From: an uncultured Muribaculaceae bacterium
Lineage (GTDB): Bacteria > Bacteroidota > Bacteroidia > Bacteroidales > Muribaculaceae
Length of the DNA: 38,254 nt
Assembly: GCA_905209725.1 (NCBI GenBank)
Contig: CAJLTZ010000013.1
Span: 1 to 38,254 of the forward strand
Direction of reading: 5' to 3'
Shown here: positions 11,409 through 20,302 of the stretch, in pieces
Layout of the letters: each line of letters starts with the position of its first letter
How positions within the stretch are numbered: position 1 is the first letter of the stretch
Notes under the pieces: model-generated
Seen by the model: the letters and a program-made list of their open reading frames with translations, nothing else
Told to the model about the DNA's origin: nothing
Databases searched by the model: none
Program-made: the position numbers and the translations under genes

Positions 11409-12776
11409 ATGAAGAAACTATTACTTGCATCTATGGCGCTGCTTACGGCTGCCGCAGGCTTCGCACAGAAGAGGGAGATGTATATCCATCACCCCAATGG
11501 AGAGGTGGATACGATTCCCGTAGAGAATGTGGCCAAGATCACTTTCGGCAATGCCGGCTCAACCGATATCCCCGATGACCCTCAGCAACTCACCATGGTC
11601 GACATGGGCCTCTCCGTGAAATGGGCTTCCTGCAATATGGGCGCGGCAAAGCCGGAGGAGTATGGTAATTTCTATGCTTATGGCGAGATTGAACCAAAGT
11701 CGGAATATACGCTCCAGAACTATAAATGGATCAACCAGGACTGGCTCGATTATGGCGACGAACAGTATGACGAGTGGGAACGCTATTATAAATTGGGTGC
11801 AACCATCACGGGAACGCCATATGATGTGGCCCACATGAAGCTCGGCGACAAGTGGCGTATGCCTACGCAGACCGAGTGGATAGAACTTATCAACAACTGT
11901 ACGTTTACATGGGAGGCAATCGGAAGCGTGTCAGGTATACGTGCCACGTCCAAGGTGAACGGCAACAGTATCTTCTTCCCGGCTGCCGGCAATTATGTGG
12001 ACGACAAGCATACTCACGATGGCAGCGGATGTTTTCTCTGGACTGCCACTGAATATATTCAGGACGATATTTCCAAAGAGGTGCGCAACTACCGTGCTAA
12101 TCTTGATTCGAAAAACCATTCAGCTGATGGTTACGACTATCCTGAGGTCGGATTCAATGTGCGCGCAGTATATGGCGATGTCCCTGTGATGCAGCCCGTG
12201 CAGAATGTTGCTGAGGAGGTTGACCTCGGACTGAGCGTAAAATGGGCCGACCGCAATGTGGGCGCGAAGGGTTCGAGCAGTGCCGGTGATTTCTATTGCT
12301 GGGGTGAAGTGCTTCCAAAGCAGTATTACCACACCTACAATTCAGTTTACTATGATCCCTGGAACGACACTTTCACCAACATCGGCCAGAACATCGGCGG
12401 CACACAGTATGACGCCGCCACGGCAGTGCTCGGCGAGGGCTGGCGCATTCCGACGAAGGCTGAATGGGAGGAACTTATCAATAATTGCGAGTGGACTGCC
12501 GATAGTTACGGTTTCACTGTGAAGGGCCCGAACGGCAACAGCATTTATCTGCGTGCCTGCGGACAGGGCACATACAAGGGGCTTCCCCGCGAATCGTACT
12601 GCACCGGATATTACCTGACGTCCAATCTCCGCGAAGAAAACAATAAGGACAATGGAATGATCTATGGCGTGATGTTCAGCCGCGGTGGAGGCAACAAACT
12701 CGAGAAGCCCGTGATCAAGGACTGGCTCTCCCGAGCCGGCGGCCTCCAGATCCGCGCCGTCAAAGCAAATAATTAG
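11409..12776 (+). CDS. secreted protein with two FISUMP-like repeats
   Basis: 455 residues from ATG 11409, which places a signal peptide first (MKKLLLASMALLTAAAGFAQ); ATG 11391 is six codons upstream and also possible. After a short segment similar to that of the upstream protein (IHHPNGEVDTIPVENVAKITF) come two homologous modules of about 200 residues. Each has a DxGLSVKWAxxNxGA opening, a YxGE motif, and GxxWRxPTxxEWxELINNC. This matches the 'Fibrobacter succinogenes major paralogous domain' type found in many Bacteroidetes surface proteins, whose biochemical role is not established. No C-terminal sorting tail is evident. A strong hairpin follows the gene. Confidence 0.7.
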   Translation: MKKLLLASMALLTAAAGFAQKREMYIHHPNGEVDTIPVENVAKITFGNAGSTDIPDDPQQLTMVDMGLSVKWASCNMGAAKPEEYGNFYAYGEIEPKSEYTLQNYKWINQDWLDYGDEQYDEWERYYKLGATITGTPYDVAHMKLGDKWRMPTQTEWIELINNCTFTWEAIGSVSGIRATSKVNGNSIFFPAAGNYVDDKHTHDGSGCFLWTATEYIQDDISKEVRNYRANLDSKNHSADGYDYPEVGFNVRAVYGDVPVMQPVQNVAEEVDLGLSVKWADRNVGAKGSSSAGDFYCWGEVLPKQYYHTYNSVYYDPWNDTFTNIGQNIGGTQYDAATAVLGEGWRIPTKAEWEELINNCEWTADSYGFTVKGPNGNSIYLRACGQGTYKGLPRESYCTGYYLTSNLREENNKDNGMIYGVMFSRGGGNKLEKPVIKDWLSRAGGLQIRAVKANN

Positions 12777-12796
12777 ATACCATCCCACAAAATGCA

Positions 12797-12836
12797 ATAT
12801 TACCGCATACGACACTTGGGTTGTATGCGGTAATAT
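12797..12836. terminator. 14-base perfect inverted repeat between convergent genes
   Basis: 12797-12810 pairs exactly with 12823-12836, loop of 12. It lies between the convergent FISUMP and SGNH genes and probably ends transcription from both sides, although neither side has a long T-run. Confidence 0.65.
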
Positions 12837-12882
12837 GTGTATATATTGTTGACCATCTTTCGGCGCTCGTTGTCCGAAATTG

Positions 12883-13569
12883 TCAGAGGGTCTCTTTCAT
12901 TCGTTTGTAGATGAATGTCTTGCCGCGCGACATCTTTCCCGCTGCAGGCATTTTGGTATCGGGTAATTTTACTGCGCCCTCCTGCTGCAACCATTCTACC
13001 ACTGCGTCCATCCATTTCACCATACCGGCTCGCGTGGGGTGTGGATTGCGCGTGCTCTGCCTTGGCAATTCAAGACTGAAACTATTGAAAAAATGTCCAT
13101 CACCTAATTTGTTGTCGAGCCAGGTGGTCAGAGTCTTACCCTGTTTGTGGCCCGGCCATGATGGGGGACCAACCCAAATTACCGGTGTGTCGCCGGCGGC
13201 CAACATGATCTTATTGACCGATGTAGCAAGTCGTTTCTCCGGATTTACCTCAAAAAGTTCATTCATGCCAAGGCTTACGAAAATAGCGTCGGCATCTTGC
13301 TGCGTGATGATCTTGCTGAGGCGAGGGCTTGAACCCCACTTCTGTATCGTGCTGCCATCCCAAACTACTGTGGCTACCTCAAACCCATTCTCCTCACCAT
13401 AGGCGTTCAGGCGCTCGGCAAGCCAGCCGGTCATCGAATCCCCGATGAAAAGCACTTTCTTTATACTGCTTTTCTCATCTTTATGGTCCTGTTCCTTCTG
13501 CGGCGCGCCCGCATTGCCGGCAAGCGCCACCAACATCATAATCAACAATATGGATACTTTCCGAATCAT
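12883..13569 (-). CDS. secreted SGNH/GDSL-family hydrolase
   Basis: 228 residues with a signal peptide (VSILLIMMLVALAGNA). Block I is FIGDSMTGWL with candidate nucleophile S45; block III is SLGMNEL with N103; block V is PHPTRAGM with candidate catalytic H177. The GDSM start and overall layout are closest to the DUF459-type branch of SGNH hydrolases, which includes envelope O-acyl-hydrolases and acetyltransferase-like proteins. The Asp that usually sits three residues before the catalytic His is Arg here (R174-N-P-H), so the triad is atypical. Substrate unknown; a periplasmic or surface esterase acting on cell-wall or glycan acyl groups is plausible. Transcribed alone. Confidence 0.7.
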   Translation of the reverse strand: MIRKVSILLIMMLVALAGNAGAPQKEQDHKDEKSSIKKVLFIGDSMTGWLAERLNAYGEENGFEVATVVWDGSTIQKWGSSPRLSKIITQQDADAIFVSLGMNELFEVNPEKRLATSVNKIMLAAGDTPVIWVGPPSWPGHKQGKTLTTWLDNKLGDGHFFNSFSLELPRQSTRNPHPTRAGMVKWMDAVVEWLQQEGAVKLPDTKMPAAGKMSRGKTFIYKRMKETL

Positions 13570-13750
13570 TTATATTTAATCATTACTCAAGTTTCGCAAG
13601 CTCAACTTGAAGTTTATAAGTTTAGTAAAAGGCATAGAGGGTACTCCACCACCCAAAGTCGTGGAACTGCTCCCCCCCCTTGCATTCAACATTCCTTAAA
13701 TATAAACAACTTTTTTTTCAAATAAGTGTAATTCACACTCTTTTTTTTCG

Positions 13751-13758
13751 TAATTTTG
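13751..13758 (+). promoter_or_regulatory. trpS -7 element
   Basis: TAATTTTG, 20 bases upstream of the trpS ATG. No clear -33 element; the upstream DNA is two T-runs. The 13570-13778 gap contains nothing else that I can support. Confidence 0.4.
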
Positions 13759-13778
13759 TATTCTAAACACGACTTGAT

Positions 13779-14846
13779 ATGAGCGATAAAGAAAATAAAC
13801 GGAAAGTGGTGCTCAGCGGTATCCGCGCCACAGGCAATCTCCATCTCGGCAACTACTTCGGCGCGCTGAGCAAATTCGTGCGCATGCAGGATGATTACGA
13901 CTGCCGCTATTTCGTGGCCGACCTCCACGCCCTCACCACGCATCCCGATCCCAAGCAACTCCACGAGAATGTGAAGGATATCCTCGCCGAATACCTCGCC
14001 GCAGGTCTCGACCCGGAGAAGAACATAATATATGTGCAGAGCGATGTGCCCGAAATCGCGGAGATGTATCTGCTGATGAACATGCATGTGGGCATCGGCG
14101 AACTCATGCGCACCGCCTCCTTCAAGGACAAGGCACGCAAGGCGCTCGGCATCCAGTCGGACTCCGACGAGATTGAGAAGGACATCATAGGCAACCAGAC
14201 CAACCAGCGCGTCAACGCCGGCCTGCTCACATATCCCACCCTCATGGCCGTGGATATCCTTATCCACCATGCCGACTATGTGCCCGTGGGCAAGGACCAG
14301 GAACAGCATCTCGAGCTCACACGCCGTTTCGCCCGCCGCTTCAACTCCTTCTATAAGACCGATTATTTCGGCGAACCGGTGAATTTCAACTTCGGCGGAC
14401 AGGCCGTGAAGGTGCCCGGTCTCGACGGCTCCGGAAAGATGGGCAAGAGCGAGGGCAACTGCATCTATCTTATCGACGATGAGAAGACGCTCCGCAAGAA
14501 GGTGATGCGCGCCGTGACCGACGAGGGGCCCAAGGTGCCAAATCAGGAGGTGTCGGAACCGATCAAGAACCTCTTCACGCTGATGGAGCTCGTGTCCACC
14601 CCCGACACCCTGCAGCATTTCAAGGATGCCTATGCCGACTGTTCCATCCGCTACGGCGACCTCAAGAAGCAGCTCGCCGAGGATATCCTCAAGGTGACGC
14701 TCCCCATCCGCGAGCGCATCCTCGACATCCGCAGCAACGACGAATACCTCTCGAAGGTGGTGCGCCGCGGCGAGGAGCAGGCCCGTGCCATTGCAGCCGA
14801 CACGCTCCGCGACGTGCGCGAAATCATGGGTATCCGCAAATTCTGA
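13779..14846 (+). CDS. trpS: tryptophanyl-tRNA synthetase
   Basis: Class I synthetase for tRNA-Trp, 355 residues, normal length. The HIGH motif is HLGN (22-25, in ATGNLHLGNYFG) and the KMSKS motif is KMGKS (220-224). NQTNQRVNAGLLTYPTLMA and VPVGKDQEQHLELTR are typical TrpRS active-site segments. The next gene starts 17 bases after the stop, so the two are probably cotranscribed. Confidence 0.96.
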   Translation: MSDKENKRKVVLSGIRATGNLHLGNYFGALSKFVRMQDDYDCRYFVADLHALTTHPDPKQLHENVKDILAEYLAAGLDPEKNIIYVQSDVPEIAEMYLLMNMHVGIGELMRTASFKDKARKALGIQSDSDEIEKDIIGNQTNQRVNAGLLTYPTLMAVDILIHHADYVPVGKDQEQHLELTRRFARRFNSFYKTDYFGEPVNFNFGGQAVKVPGLDGSGKMGKSEGNCIYLIDDEKTLRKKVMRAVTDEGPKVPNQEVSEPIKNLFTLMELVSTPDTLQHFKDAYADCSIRYGDLKKQLAEDILKVTLPIRERILDIRSNDEYLSKVVRRGEEQARAIAADTLRDVREIMGIRKF

Positions 14847-14863
14847 CCTGACACCTATATAAT

Positions 14864-16093
14864 ATGGTGCTCAACTGGATCTGGATCTCCTTCTTCGCCA
14901 TCGCATTCCTGATGGCACTTGGGCGCACGCTCTTCTTCGGCGACCTCGAGGTATGGAGCGAGGTAATGAACGCCTCCTTCTCCCAGGCGGCTTTCGCCTT
15001 CGAGGTGTCGCTGGGACTTACCGGCGTCCTCACGCTATGGATGGGCATCATGAAGGTAGGGGAGCGGGGAGGAGTGATTGAATTCTTCGGCCGGCTCATC
15101 TCACCCTTCTTCTCCCGCCTTTTCCCGGGAATCCCCAAGGGGCATCCCGCAATGGGCGCAATATTCATGAACATCTCCGCCAATATGCTCGGCCTCGACA
15201 ATGCCGCCACCCCGATGGGCCTGCGGGCCATGCAGGAGATGCAGACCCTCAACGATAAGAAGGATACCGCCACCGACGCCATGATTATGTTCCTTGTGCT
15301 CAATAGTTCCGGGCTCTGCCTGATTCCGGTGAGCATCATGATGTATCGCGCGCAGGGTGGCGCCTCCAATCCCACCGACATCTTCATCCCCATACTCATC
15401 GCCACAGCCATCGCCACGCTCGTGGGGCTCTCGGCGCTATGCATCAAGCAGCATATCAGGATGGACCGCGTGATCTGGGCATGGCTTGGCGGCATCGCCC
15501 TCTTTGTGGCCGGCGTCAGCTGGTTTTTCGCCTCCCTTCCAGCCGACAAGGTGCAGACTTACAGTACGTTTGCGGCTAACTTCCTGCTATTCAGTGTAAT
15601 CATCGCCTTCATCGGCGCGGGCGTGAAGAAGAAGCTCCGGGTGTATGACGTGTTTATAGAAGGCGCCAAGGAGGGATTCAAGACAGCCGTGATGATTATC
15701 CCCTATCTTGTGGCCATACTTGTGGCCATCGGGATGTTCCGTGCTTCCGGTGCGCTCGATGCCTTCACAGGCTGGGTGGAGACGCTCGTGGCATGGCTCG
15801 GTTTCGACACGCAATGGGTGGGCGCGCTTCCCACGATGCTGATGAAGCCCCTGAGCGGTTCGGGAAGCTGCGCCATGATGCTCGACGTGATGAAGGCCAA
15901 CGGCGCCGACGCATTCGTCAGCAAACTGGCAGCGGCAGTGCGCGGAAGCACCGACACCACCTTCTATATCCTTGCCGTTTACTTCGGTTCGGTAGGTGTG
16001 TCGCGCACACGCTATGCCGCCGGCTACGCACTCCTTGCCGACATCACCGGCGCAGTGGCAGCCGTGGCAGTGGCCTATCTTTTCTGGGGATAA
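14864..16093 (+). CDS. fused SpmA-SpmB-like membrane protein (nucleoside-recognition/Gate domains)
   Basis: 409 residues with about nine hydrophobic segments. The N-terminal half resembles spore maturation protein A (NWIWISFFAIAFLMALG; GVIEFFGRLISPFFSRLFP; NISANMLGLDNAATPMGL) and the C-terminal half resembles SpmB (VFIEGAKEGFKTAVMIIPYLVA; LMKPLSGSGSCAMMLDVM; STDTTFYILAVYFGSVG). In Bacillus these are separate proteins; the fusion is common in non-sporulating Bacteroidetes, where the role is unproven. Gate domains occur in nucleoside transporters and related exporters, so transport across the inner membrane is likely. Confidence 0.85.
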   Translation: MVLNWIWISFFAIAFLMALGRTLFFGDLEVWSEVMNASFSQAAFAFEVSLGLTGVLTLWMGIMKVGERGGVIEFFGRLISPFFSRLFPGIPKGHPAMGAIFMNISANMLGLDNAATPMGLRAMQEMQTLNDKKDTATDAMIMFLVLNSSGLCLIPVSIMMYRAQGGASNPTDIFIPILIATAIATLVGLSALCIKQHIRMDRVIWAWLGGIALFVAGVSWFFASLPADKVQTYSTFAANFLLFSVIIAFIGAGVKKKLRVYDVFIEGAKEGFKTAVMIIPYLVAILVAIGMFRASGALDAFTGWVETLVAWLGFDTQWVGALPTMLMKPLSGSGSCAMMLDVMKANGADAFVSKLAAAVRGSTDTTFYILAVYFGSVGVSRTRYAAGYALLADITGAVAAVAVAYLFWG

Positions 16094-16132
16094 ACCAGCC
16101 GCTTTTCTGAAATACTTATTGGAAATCCGGCC

Positions 16133-16858
16133 TTAGAAATCGTAGCCGATGGAGAAGGTCCACCCTTTGGTCACTCCGCCGAAGGTCTTGTCGAACCCGC
16201 CTAAATCCTGGCGCTCCCAGGCGTCGAGGCAGCCGGCCATATAGTGGAAGCCAATCCAGTAGTGGCTGAAGAGCTGCAAGCCCGTTCCCATCTTGATGCC
16301 GAAGTCCACAGGGGCAGGCTGCGAATAGAAGAGGGGCGAATAGTCGGAAGCCGGCGCCGACGACATCACATATTTATTCTCCATATTGTCGGAGAAAACG
16401 AACGACACATAGGGGCCAGCCTCCACATTCCAGCGGATATTGTCGGTGAGGTTGAAGCGGAACACGGCCATCACCGGGATGGTGAAGTTATGGCTAGTGC
16501 GCTTGCCGGCCTGGGCAATCTGGAGGCCGGTGTCCTCATATCCCGAGCCGGCGCGGGTGCCCATGATGTCGAACGTGCCGGAACGATACTCATAGAAAAA
16601 GCCGGGCTGGATGGCGAGGTAGTCGCGGATATTGAGCGAGGCCACCACACCCACGTTCATGCCAAGTCCCCAGTTCTCATGATGATAGGCATCGGGGAAG
16701 GCATCGTCGCTTATGGTGCGGTTGGTGGTGTTGATCCCCAGGCGCACCCCGAAGTCAAATAAATTAGCGCAACGCTCGGTGCTGAAGAAATCCGCTCCCT
16801 GCATGGCCAGCGTCCCTGCTGCCAGTGCGGCTCCTGCCGCAATCATCCTTATGTTCAT
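16133..16858 (-). CDS. outer-membrane beta-barrel protein (PorT-like)
   Basis: 241 residues with a signal peptide (MNIRMIAAGAALAAGTLAMQGA). The rest alternates polar and hydrophobic residues in strands (LGINTTNRTIS, YLAIQPGFFYEYRSGTFD, FTIPVMAVFRFNLTDNIRWNVEAGPYVSFVF, YWIGFHYMAGC) and ends in an aromatic strand (WTFSIGYDF), the usual C-terminal signature of outer-membrane barrels. It fits the small 8-stranded OMP_b-brl_2 group. Ligand or function unknown. Transcribed divergently from yitT. Confidence 0.75.
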   Translation of the reverse strand: MNIRMIAAGAALAAGTLAMQGADFFSTERCANLFDFGVRLGINTTNRTISDDAFPDAYHHENWGLGMNVGVVASLNIRDYLAIQPGFFYEYRSGTFDIMGTRAGSGYEDTGLQIAQAGKRTSHNFTIPVMAVFRFNLTDNIRWNVEAGPYVSFVFSDNMENKYVMSSAPASDYSPLFYSQPAPVDFGIKMGTGLQLFSHYWIGFHYMAGCLDAWERQDLGGFDKTFGGVTKGWTFSIGYDF

Positions 16859-16928
16859 AACGTTCCTTTTTTGTCGTTTCAGTCAGATATATCACCCTCA
16901 ATCCCCTCTTCCCGGACAATCTCGATTG

Positions 16929-16936
16929 CAAAGTTA
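16929..16936 (-). promoter_or_regulatory. -7 element for the beta-barrel gene
   Basis: Minus-strand TAACTTTG about 70 bases before the ATG at 16858. No good -33 element at the normal distance. Confidence 0.4.
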
Positions 16937-16978
16937 GAAAAAATTACAGAAATGAATCGTAATATTGAAATATTTCAT

Positions 16979-16986
16979 TAATTTTG
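16979..16986 (+). promoter_or_regulatory. -7 element for the YitT-family gene
   Basis: TAATTTTG 54 bases before the ATG at 17040. The -33 element is not evident. Confidence 0.4.
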
Positions 16987-17039
16987 CCCACGAATCAAAT
17001 ATCATCGAACTCCGACCCCTTGCGGGGGTTTCAAACACA

Positions 17040-18062
17040 ATGACTAAGCAAAATTATCAGAAAGTGATTTCCACAGGCAAAGACTACGCCGTGATTCTCG
17101 TGGCCCTCTTTGTCTATGCGTTAGGCTTCTGCGCCTTCATCCTTCCTCACAGTATTGTGATCGGCGGCATGGCGGGTCTCGGCACCCTGGTATATTTCGC
17201 CAGCGGACAGTTTATTCCTGTGTCGGTCACGATGTATAGCGTCAACCTGATGCTTATCATCTGCGGCTACAAGATGCTGGGGCGCGAATTCACCATCCGC
17301 ACCATTTATGGCGCCACCGTGGCTTCCGTATTCGTGGGCCTGCTCGAGGGATATTTCATTTCCCATCCGCCGCTCCTTGCCGACACCGCCATGAGCGTCG
17401 TGCTCGGAGGCATCCTCTGCGGCCTCGGAATCGGCACCACATATATCCACAACGGCACATCCGGCGGCTCCGATATCGTGGCCGCAATGGTGACAAAGGT
17501 CTCAAATGTGAGCATCGGCCGAATCCTGATGATTGTGGACATGACAATCGTGGCCCTCACATTCTTCCTCCCCTTCAATGGCGACCTCGAGGCCCGCGTG
17601 CAGGCCACTCTCCCAAGAATCATCTATGGCTGGGTGACCATCTTCATCTATTCCTACATCGCCGACAATATCGTCAATACCAACCGTCAGGCCACGCAGT
17701 TTATCATCTTCTCCGCGAAATGGAAAGAGATTGCCGACCAGGTGAACCTCATCGCCCACCGCGGCGTCACGGTGCTCGACGGGCAGGGATGGTATTCGAA
17801 GCATGACGTGAAAATCCTGATGGTGTGGTGCCGCAAGATTGAGTCGGTGACCATCTTCCGTATCATCAAGTCGATCGATGAGAACGCCTTTATCTCGCAG
17901 GGCAATGTGAACGGCGTATATGGCAAGGGCTTCGACCCCATCAGCAAGCGCAAGAAGAAAAAGAAGAAAGTGGCCGACATGACCGCCGACTCTCCTGCTC
18001 CCATGACTCCCGACAAGGAGACCCCGATCAATACAATTCGTCGGTCGGGCGAAGAGGAATGA
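17040..18062 (+). CDS. YitT-family membrane protein (DUF161 + DUF2179)
   Basis: 340 residues from ATG 17040; a TTG further upstream lies in the promoter region and is not a credible start. The N-terminal 200 residues contain five or six membrane segments with the family motif HSIVIGGMAGLGTLVYF and GTTYIHNGTSGGSDIVA. The C-terminal soluble DUF2179 domain includes HRGVTVLDGQGWYSK and FISQGNVNGVYGKGFD. A lysine-rich tail (KRKKKKKK) follows. The family is annotated as inner-membrane transporters of unknown substrate. Its 3' end overlaps the convergent miaA gene by 35 bases. Confidence 0.88.
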   Translation: MTKQNYQKVISTGKDYAVILVALFVYALGFCAFILPHSIVIGGMAGLGTLVYFASGQFIPVSVTMYSVNLMLIICGYKMLGREFTIRTIYGATVASVFVGLLEGYFISHPPLLADTAMSVVLGGILCGLGIGTTYIHNGTSGGSDIVAAMVTKVSNVSIGRILMIVDMTIVALTFFLPFNGDLEARVQATLPRIIYGWVTIFIYSYIADNIVNTNRQATQFIIFSAKWKEIADQVNLIAHRGVTVLDGQGWYSKHDVKILMVWCRKIESVTIFRIIKSIDENAFISQGNVNGVYGKGFDPISKRKKKKKKVADMTADSPAPMTPDKETPINTIRRSGEEE

Positions 18063-18903
18063 TTTCTGGGTCGCGCTTGAACCAGGTGAGTTGCTTCTTG
18101 GCGTAGACGCGCGTATTCTTCTTAATGCGCTCTATGGCCTCGATGCGCTCCATAGAACCTTCAAACCAGGCGAACATCTCCTTGAGCCCCACCGTATTGA
18201 GCGAATTGAGCCCCTTCAGCGGCCAGACACTCCGCGCCTCCTCCTCCAGCCCCGCCGCCACCATGGCGTCCACGCGCCGGTTGATGCGGTCGAACAGTTC
18301 CGGGCGCTCCATCGCTATCATGTATTTCTCCACACGGAAGGGGAGCTCGCGGCGACGGCCGGTGCGCAACGACGTATAGCTGCAGCCTGCCGCGCGGATT
18401 ATCTCCACGGCGTGAAACACGCGCTTCATATTGCATAAATCCACCTTCGCATAATATTCCGGGTCGAGCCTCTCAAGCTCGGCCCGCAGCCATTCATCCC
18501 CCTGCCTCTGATGCTCCTCTTTTAGTGTCTGGCGGATGTCATCGGGAACTGTGGGAAGATCATCAATGCCGTGGCAGAGCGCATCAATATACATCATCGA
18601 CCCTCCACACACAACGACTGTGCCACGCTCCTCTATCAATCGCGTGGCAATGGAAAGCGCATCTCGCTCAAATTCGGCAGCACTGTAGTAGGCGTCGAGA
18701 GGAAGAATGTCGATGAGATGGTGATGTACATGCGCTCGCTCTTCAGCAGTGGGTTGCGCGGTGACTATCGGCAAACCTTTATATATCTGGCGGCTGTCGG
18801 CCGAAATTATCTCCGTGCCTAAACGCTCAGCAAGCCTTACGGCAAGGGCCGACTTGCCTGAGGCAGTCGGCCCTGTGATCACTATCATTCGTCCCTCTTT
18901 CAT
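18028..18903 (-). CDS. miaA: tRNA dimethylallyltransferase
   Basis: Transfers dimethylallyl to N6 of A37 in tRNAs that read UNN codons. 291 residues, slightly short but complete. P-loop GPTASGKS (11-18), the substrate-binding DSRQIYKG segment (36-43), TAQPT, GGSMMYIDAL, and the C-terminal TRVYAKKQLTWFKRD that contacts tRNA. It lies 38 bases downstream of pepT on the same strand, probably in one operon. With mnmE it is the second tRNA-modification gene in this stretch. Confidence 0.95.
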   Translation of the reverse strand: MKEGRMIVITGPTASGKSALAVRLAERLGTEIISADSRQIYKGLPIVTAQPTAEERAHVHHHLIDILPLDAYYSAAEFERDALSIATRLIEERGTVVVCGGSMMYIDALCHGIDDLPTVPDDIRQTLKEEHQRQGDEWLRAELERLDPEYYAKVDLCNMKRVFHAVEIIRAAGCSYTSLRTGRRRELPFRVEKYMIAMERPELFDRINRRVDAMVAAGLEEEARSVWPLKGLNSLNTVGLKEMFAWFEGSMERIEAIERIKKNTRVYAKKQLTWFKRDPEIIPLRPTDELY

Positions 18904-18941
18904 GACAGGGGTGAAGATGATTTCATTTTGTAGGGGAATGC

Positions 18942-20171
18942 TTATTTCGCACGCTCACACACGAGACGACAAATGTTGACAATGACATCTGTGGCCTTCT
19001 CCATTGAGGAGATTGGCACATATTCGAAGCGCCCGTGGAAGTTCTCGCCGCCGGCGAAGATGTTGGGGCAGGGGAGTCCCTTGAAGGAGAGCTGGGCACC
19101 GTCTGTACCGCCGCGGATGGGCTGAACACGCGGTTCGACGCCGGAGTCGCGCATGGCCTGCTCGGCAATCTCGATCACGTGCATCACCGGCTCGATCTTC
19201 TCACGCATGTTGTAATACTGGTCCTTGATCTCCGCTGAGCAGCAGCCGGGGAATTCCATATTGGTCTTGCGGCAGAGATGCTCGATCTCGCGCTTGCGGC
19301 TCTCGAAGCGGGCGCGGTCATGGTCGCGGATGATGTAGGTGAGAACGGTCTGCTCCACAGAGCCCTCGATACCTACAAGATGGTAGAAGCCTTCGTAGCC
19401 TTCGGTGTGCTCCGGAGTCTCCCAGCGCGGAAGCATCGTGATGAAATTGTTGGCCACCCGGATGGAATTGATCATCTTGTGCTTCGCATAGCCGGGGTGT
19501 ACGTTGCGGCCCTTGATGGTGACCTTGGCTGAGGCTGCGTTGAAGTTCTCATATTCCAGCTCGCCCACATGGCCGCCATCCATCGTATAGGCCCAGTCGC
19601 AACCGAATTTCTCTACGTCAAACTTATGGGCGCCCAGGCCAATCTCCTCGTCGGGATTGAAGCCCACACGGATCTTGCCGTGCTTGATTTCCGGGTGTTC
19701 TTGCAGATAGGCCACGGCCGAGATTATCTCTGCGATGCCTGCCTTGTCGTCGGCGCCGAGAAGCGTGGTGCCGTCGGTAACGATCAGGTCCTCGCCAAGA
19801 TAGTCGAGAAGTTCGGGGAAATCCTCAGGCGTAAGCTTCACATCCTGCTCGGCATTGAGGATAATCTCCTTGCCGTCGTAATTCTTTACGATGCGCGGAT
19901 TCACATGGCGGCCCGACATGTCGGGGCTCGTGTCCATATGCGCTATGAATCCGATCACCGGCACATTGGCATTCTTGCAATTGGCGGGAAGTGTGCCGAA
20001 AAGATAGCCGTTGTCGTCGAGGGTGACGTCCTCAAGACCCATCCCTAAAAGCACTGCCTTCAGATATTTGGCAAACTCCATCTGCCCGGGACTCGACGGA
20101 GTCATGTTGGTAAGTTCATCGCTCTGCGTGTCGTATTTCACGTAGTCGAGAAATCGTTCGGTCACAGTCAT
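18942..20171 (-). CDS. pepT: peptidase T (tripeptide aminopeptidase)
   Basis: M20-family dizinc aminopeptidase releasing N-terminal residues from tripeptides in the cytoplasm. 409 residues, the normal length. Metal ligands and catalytic residues are in place: H78 and D80 (IAHMDTSPD), D141 (GADDKAG), the catalytic E175 and E176 (NPDEEIG), and the C-terminal metal His in [25 protein letters not shown] is the family's substrate-carboxylate segment. A minus-strand TATTTTTG (20239-20232) may be its -7 element. Confidence 0.96.
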   Translation of the reverse strand: MTVTERFLDYVKYDTQSDELTNMTPSSPGQMEFAKYLKAVLLGMGLEDVTLDDNGYLFGTLPANCKNANVPVIGFIAHMDTSPDMSGRHVNPRIVKNYDGKEIILNAEQDVKLTPEDFPELLDYLGEDLIVTDGTTLLGADDKAGIAEIISAVAYLQEHPEIKHGKIRVGFNPDEEIGLGAHKFDVEKFGCDWAYTMDGGHVGELEYENFNAASAKVTIKGRNVHPGYAKHKMINSIRVANNFITMLPRWETPEHTEGYEGFYHLVGIEGSVEQTVLTYIIRDHDRARFESRKREIEHLCRKTNMEFPGCCSAEIKDQYYNMREKIEPVMHVIEIAEQAMRDSGVEPRVQPIRGGTDGAQLSFKGLPCPNIFAGGENFHGRFEYVPISSMEKATDVIVNICRLVCERAK

Positions 20172-20249
20172 AATATCAGATTTTTGGTATGTTCATCCTT
20201 GCCCCGTGGTCAATCCCCCCTTTTCTCACTGCAAAAATAATTAAAAAAG

Positions 20250-20281
20250 TTGAATTTTCCCGCCGATATTGATTAATTTTG
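20250..20281 (+). promoter_or_regulatory. promoter of the nuclease-mnmE operon
   Basis: TTG (20250-20252), 21 bases, TAATTTTG (20274-20281). Transcription would start near 20288, about 15 bases before the nuclease ATG. Confidence 0.6.
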
Positions 20282-20302
20282 CCTTACCAATCAACGCACA
20301 CA

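Noticed and set aside
12797..12836. The perfect 14-base palindrome as an operator
   Set aside because: It lies between convergent gene ends, where a terminator is the simpler reading.
13686..14618. A 310-codon minus-strand open frame opposite trpS
   Set aside because: Antisense shadow of trpS.
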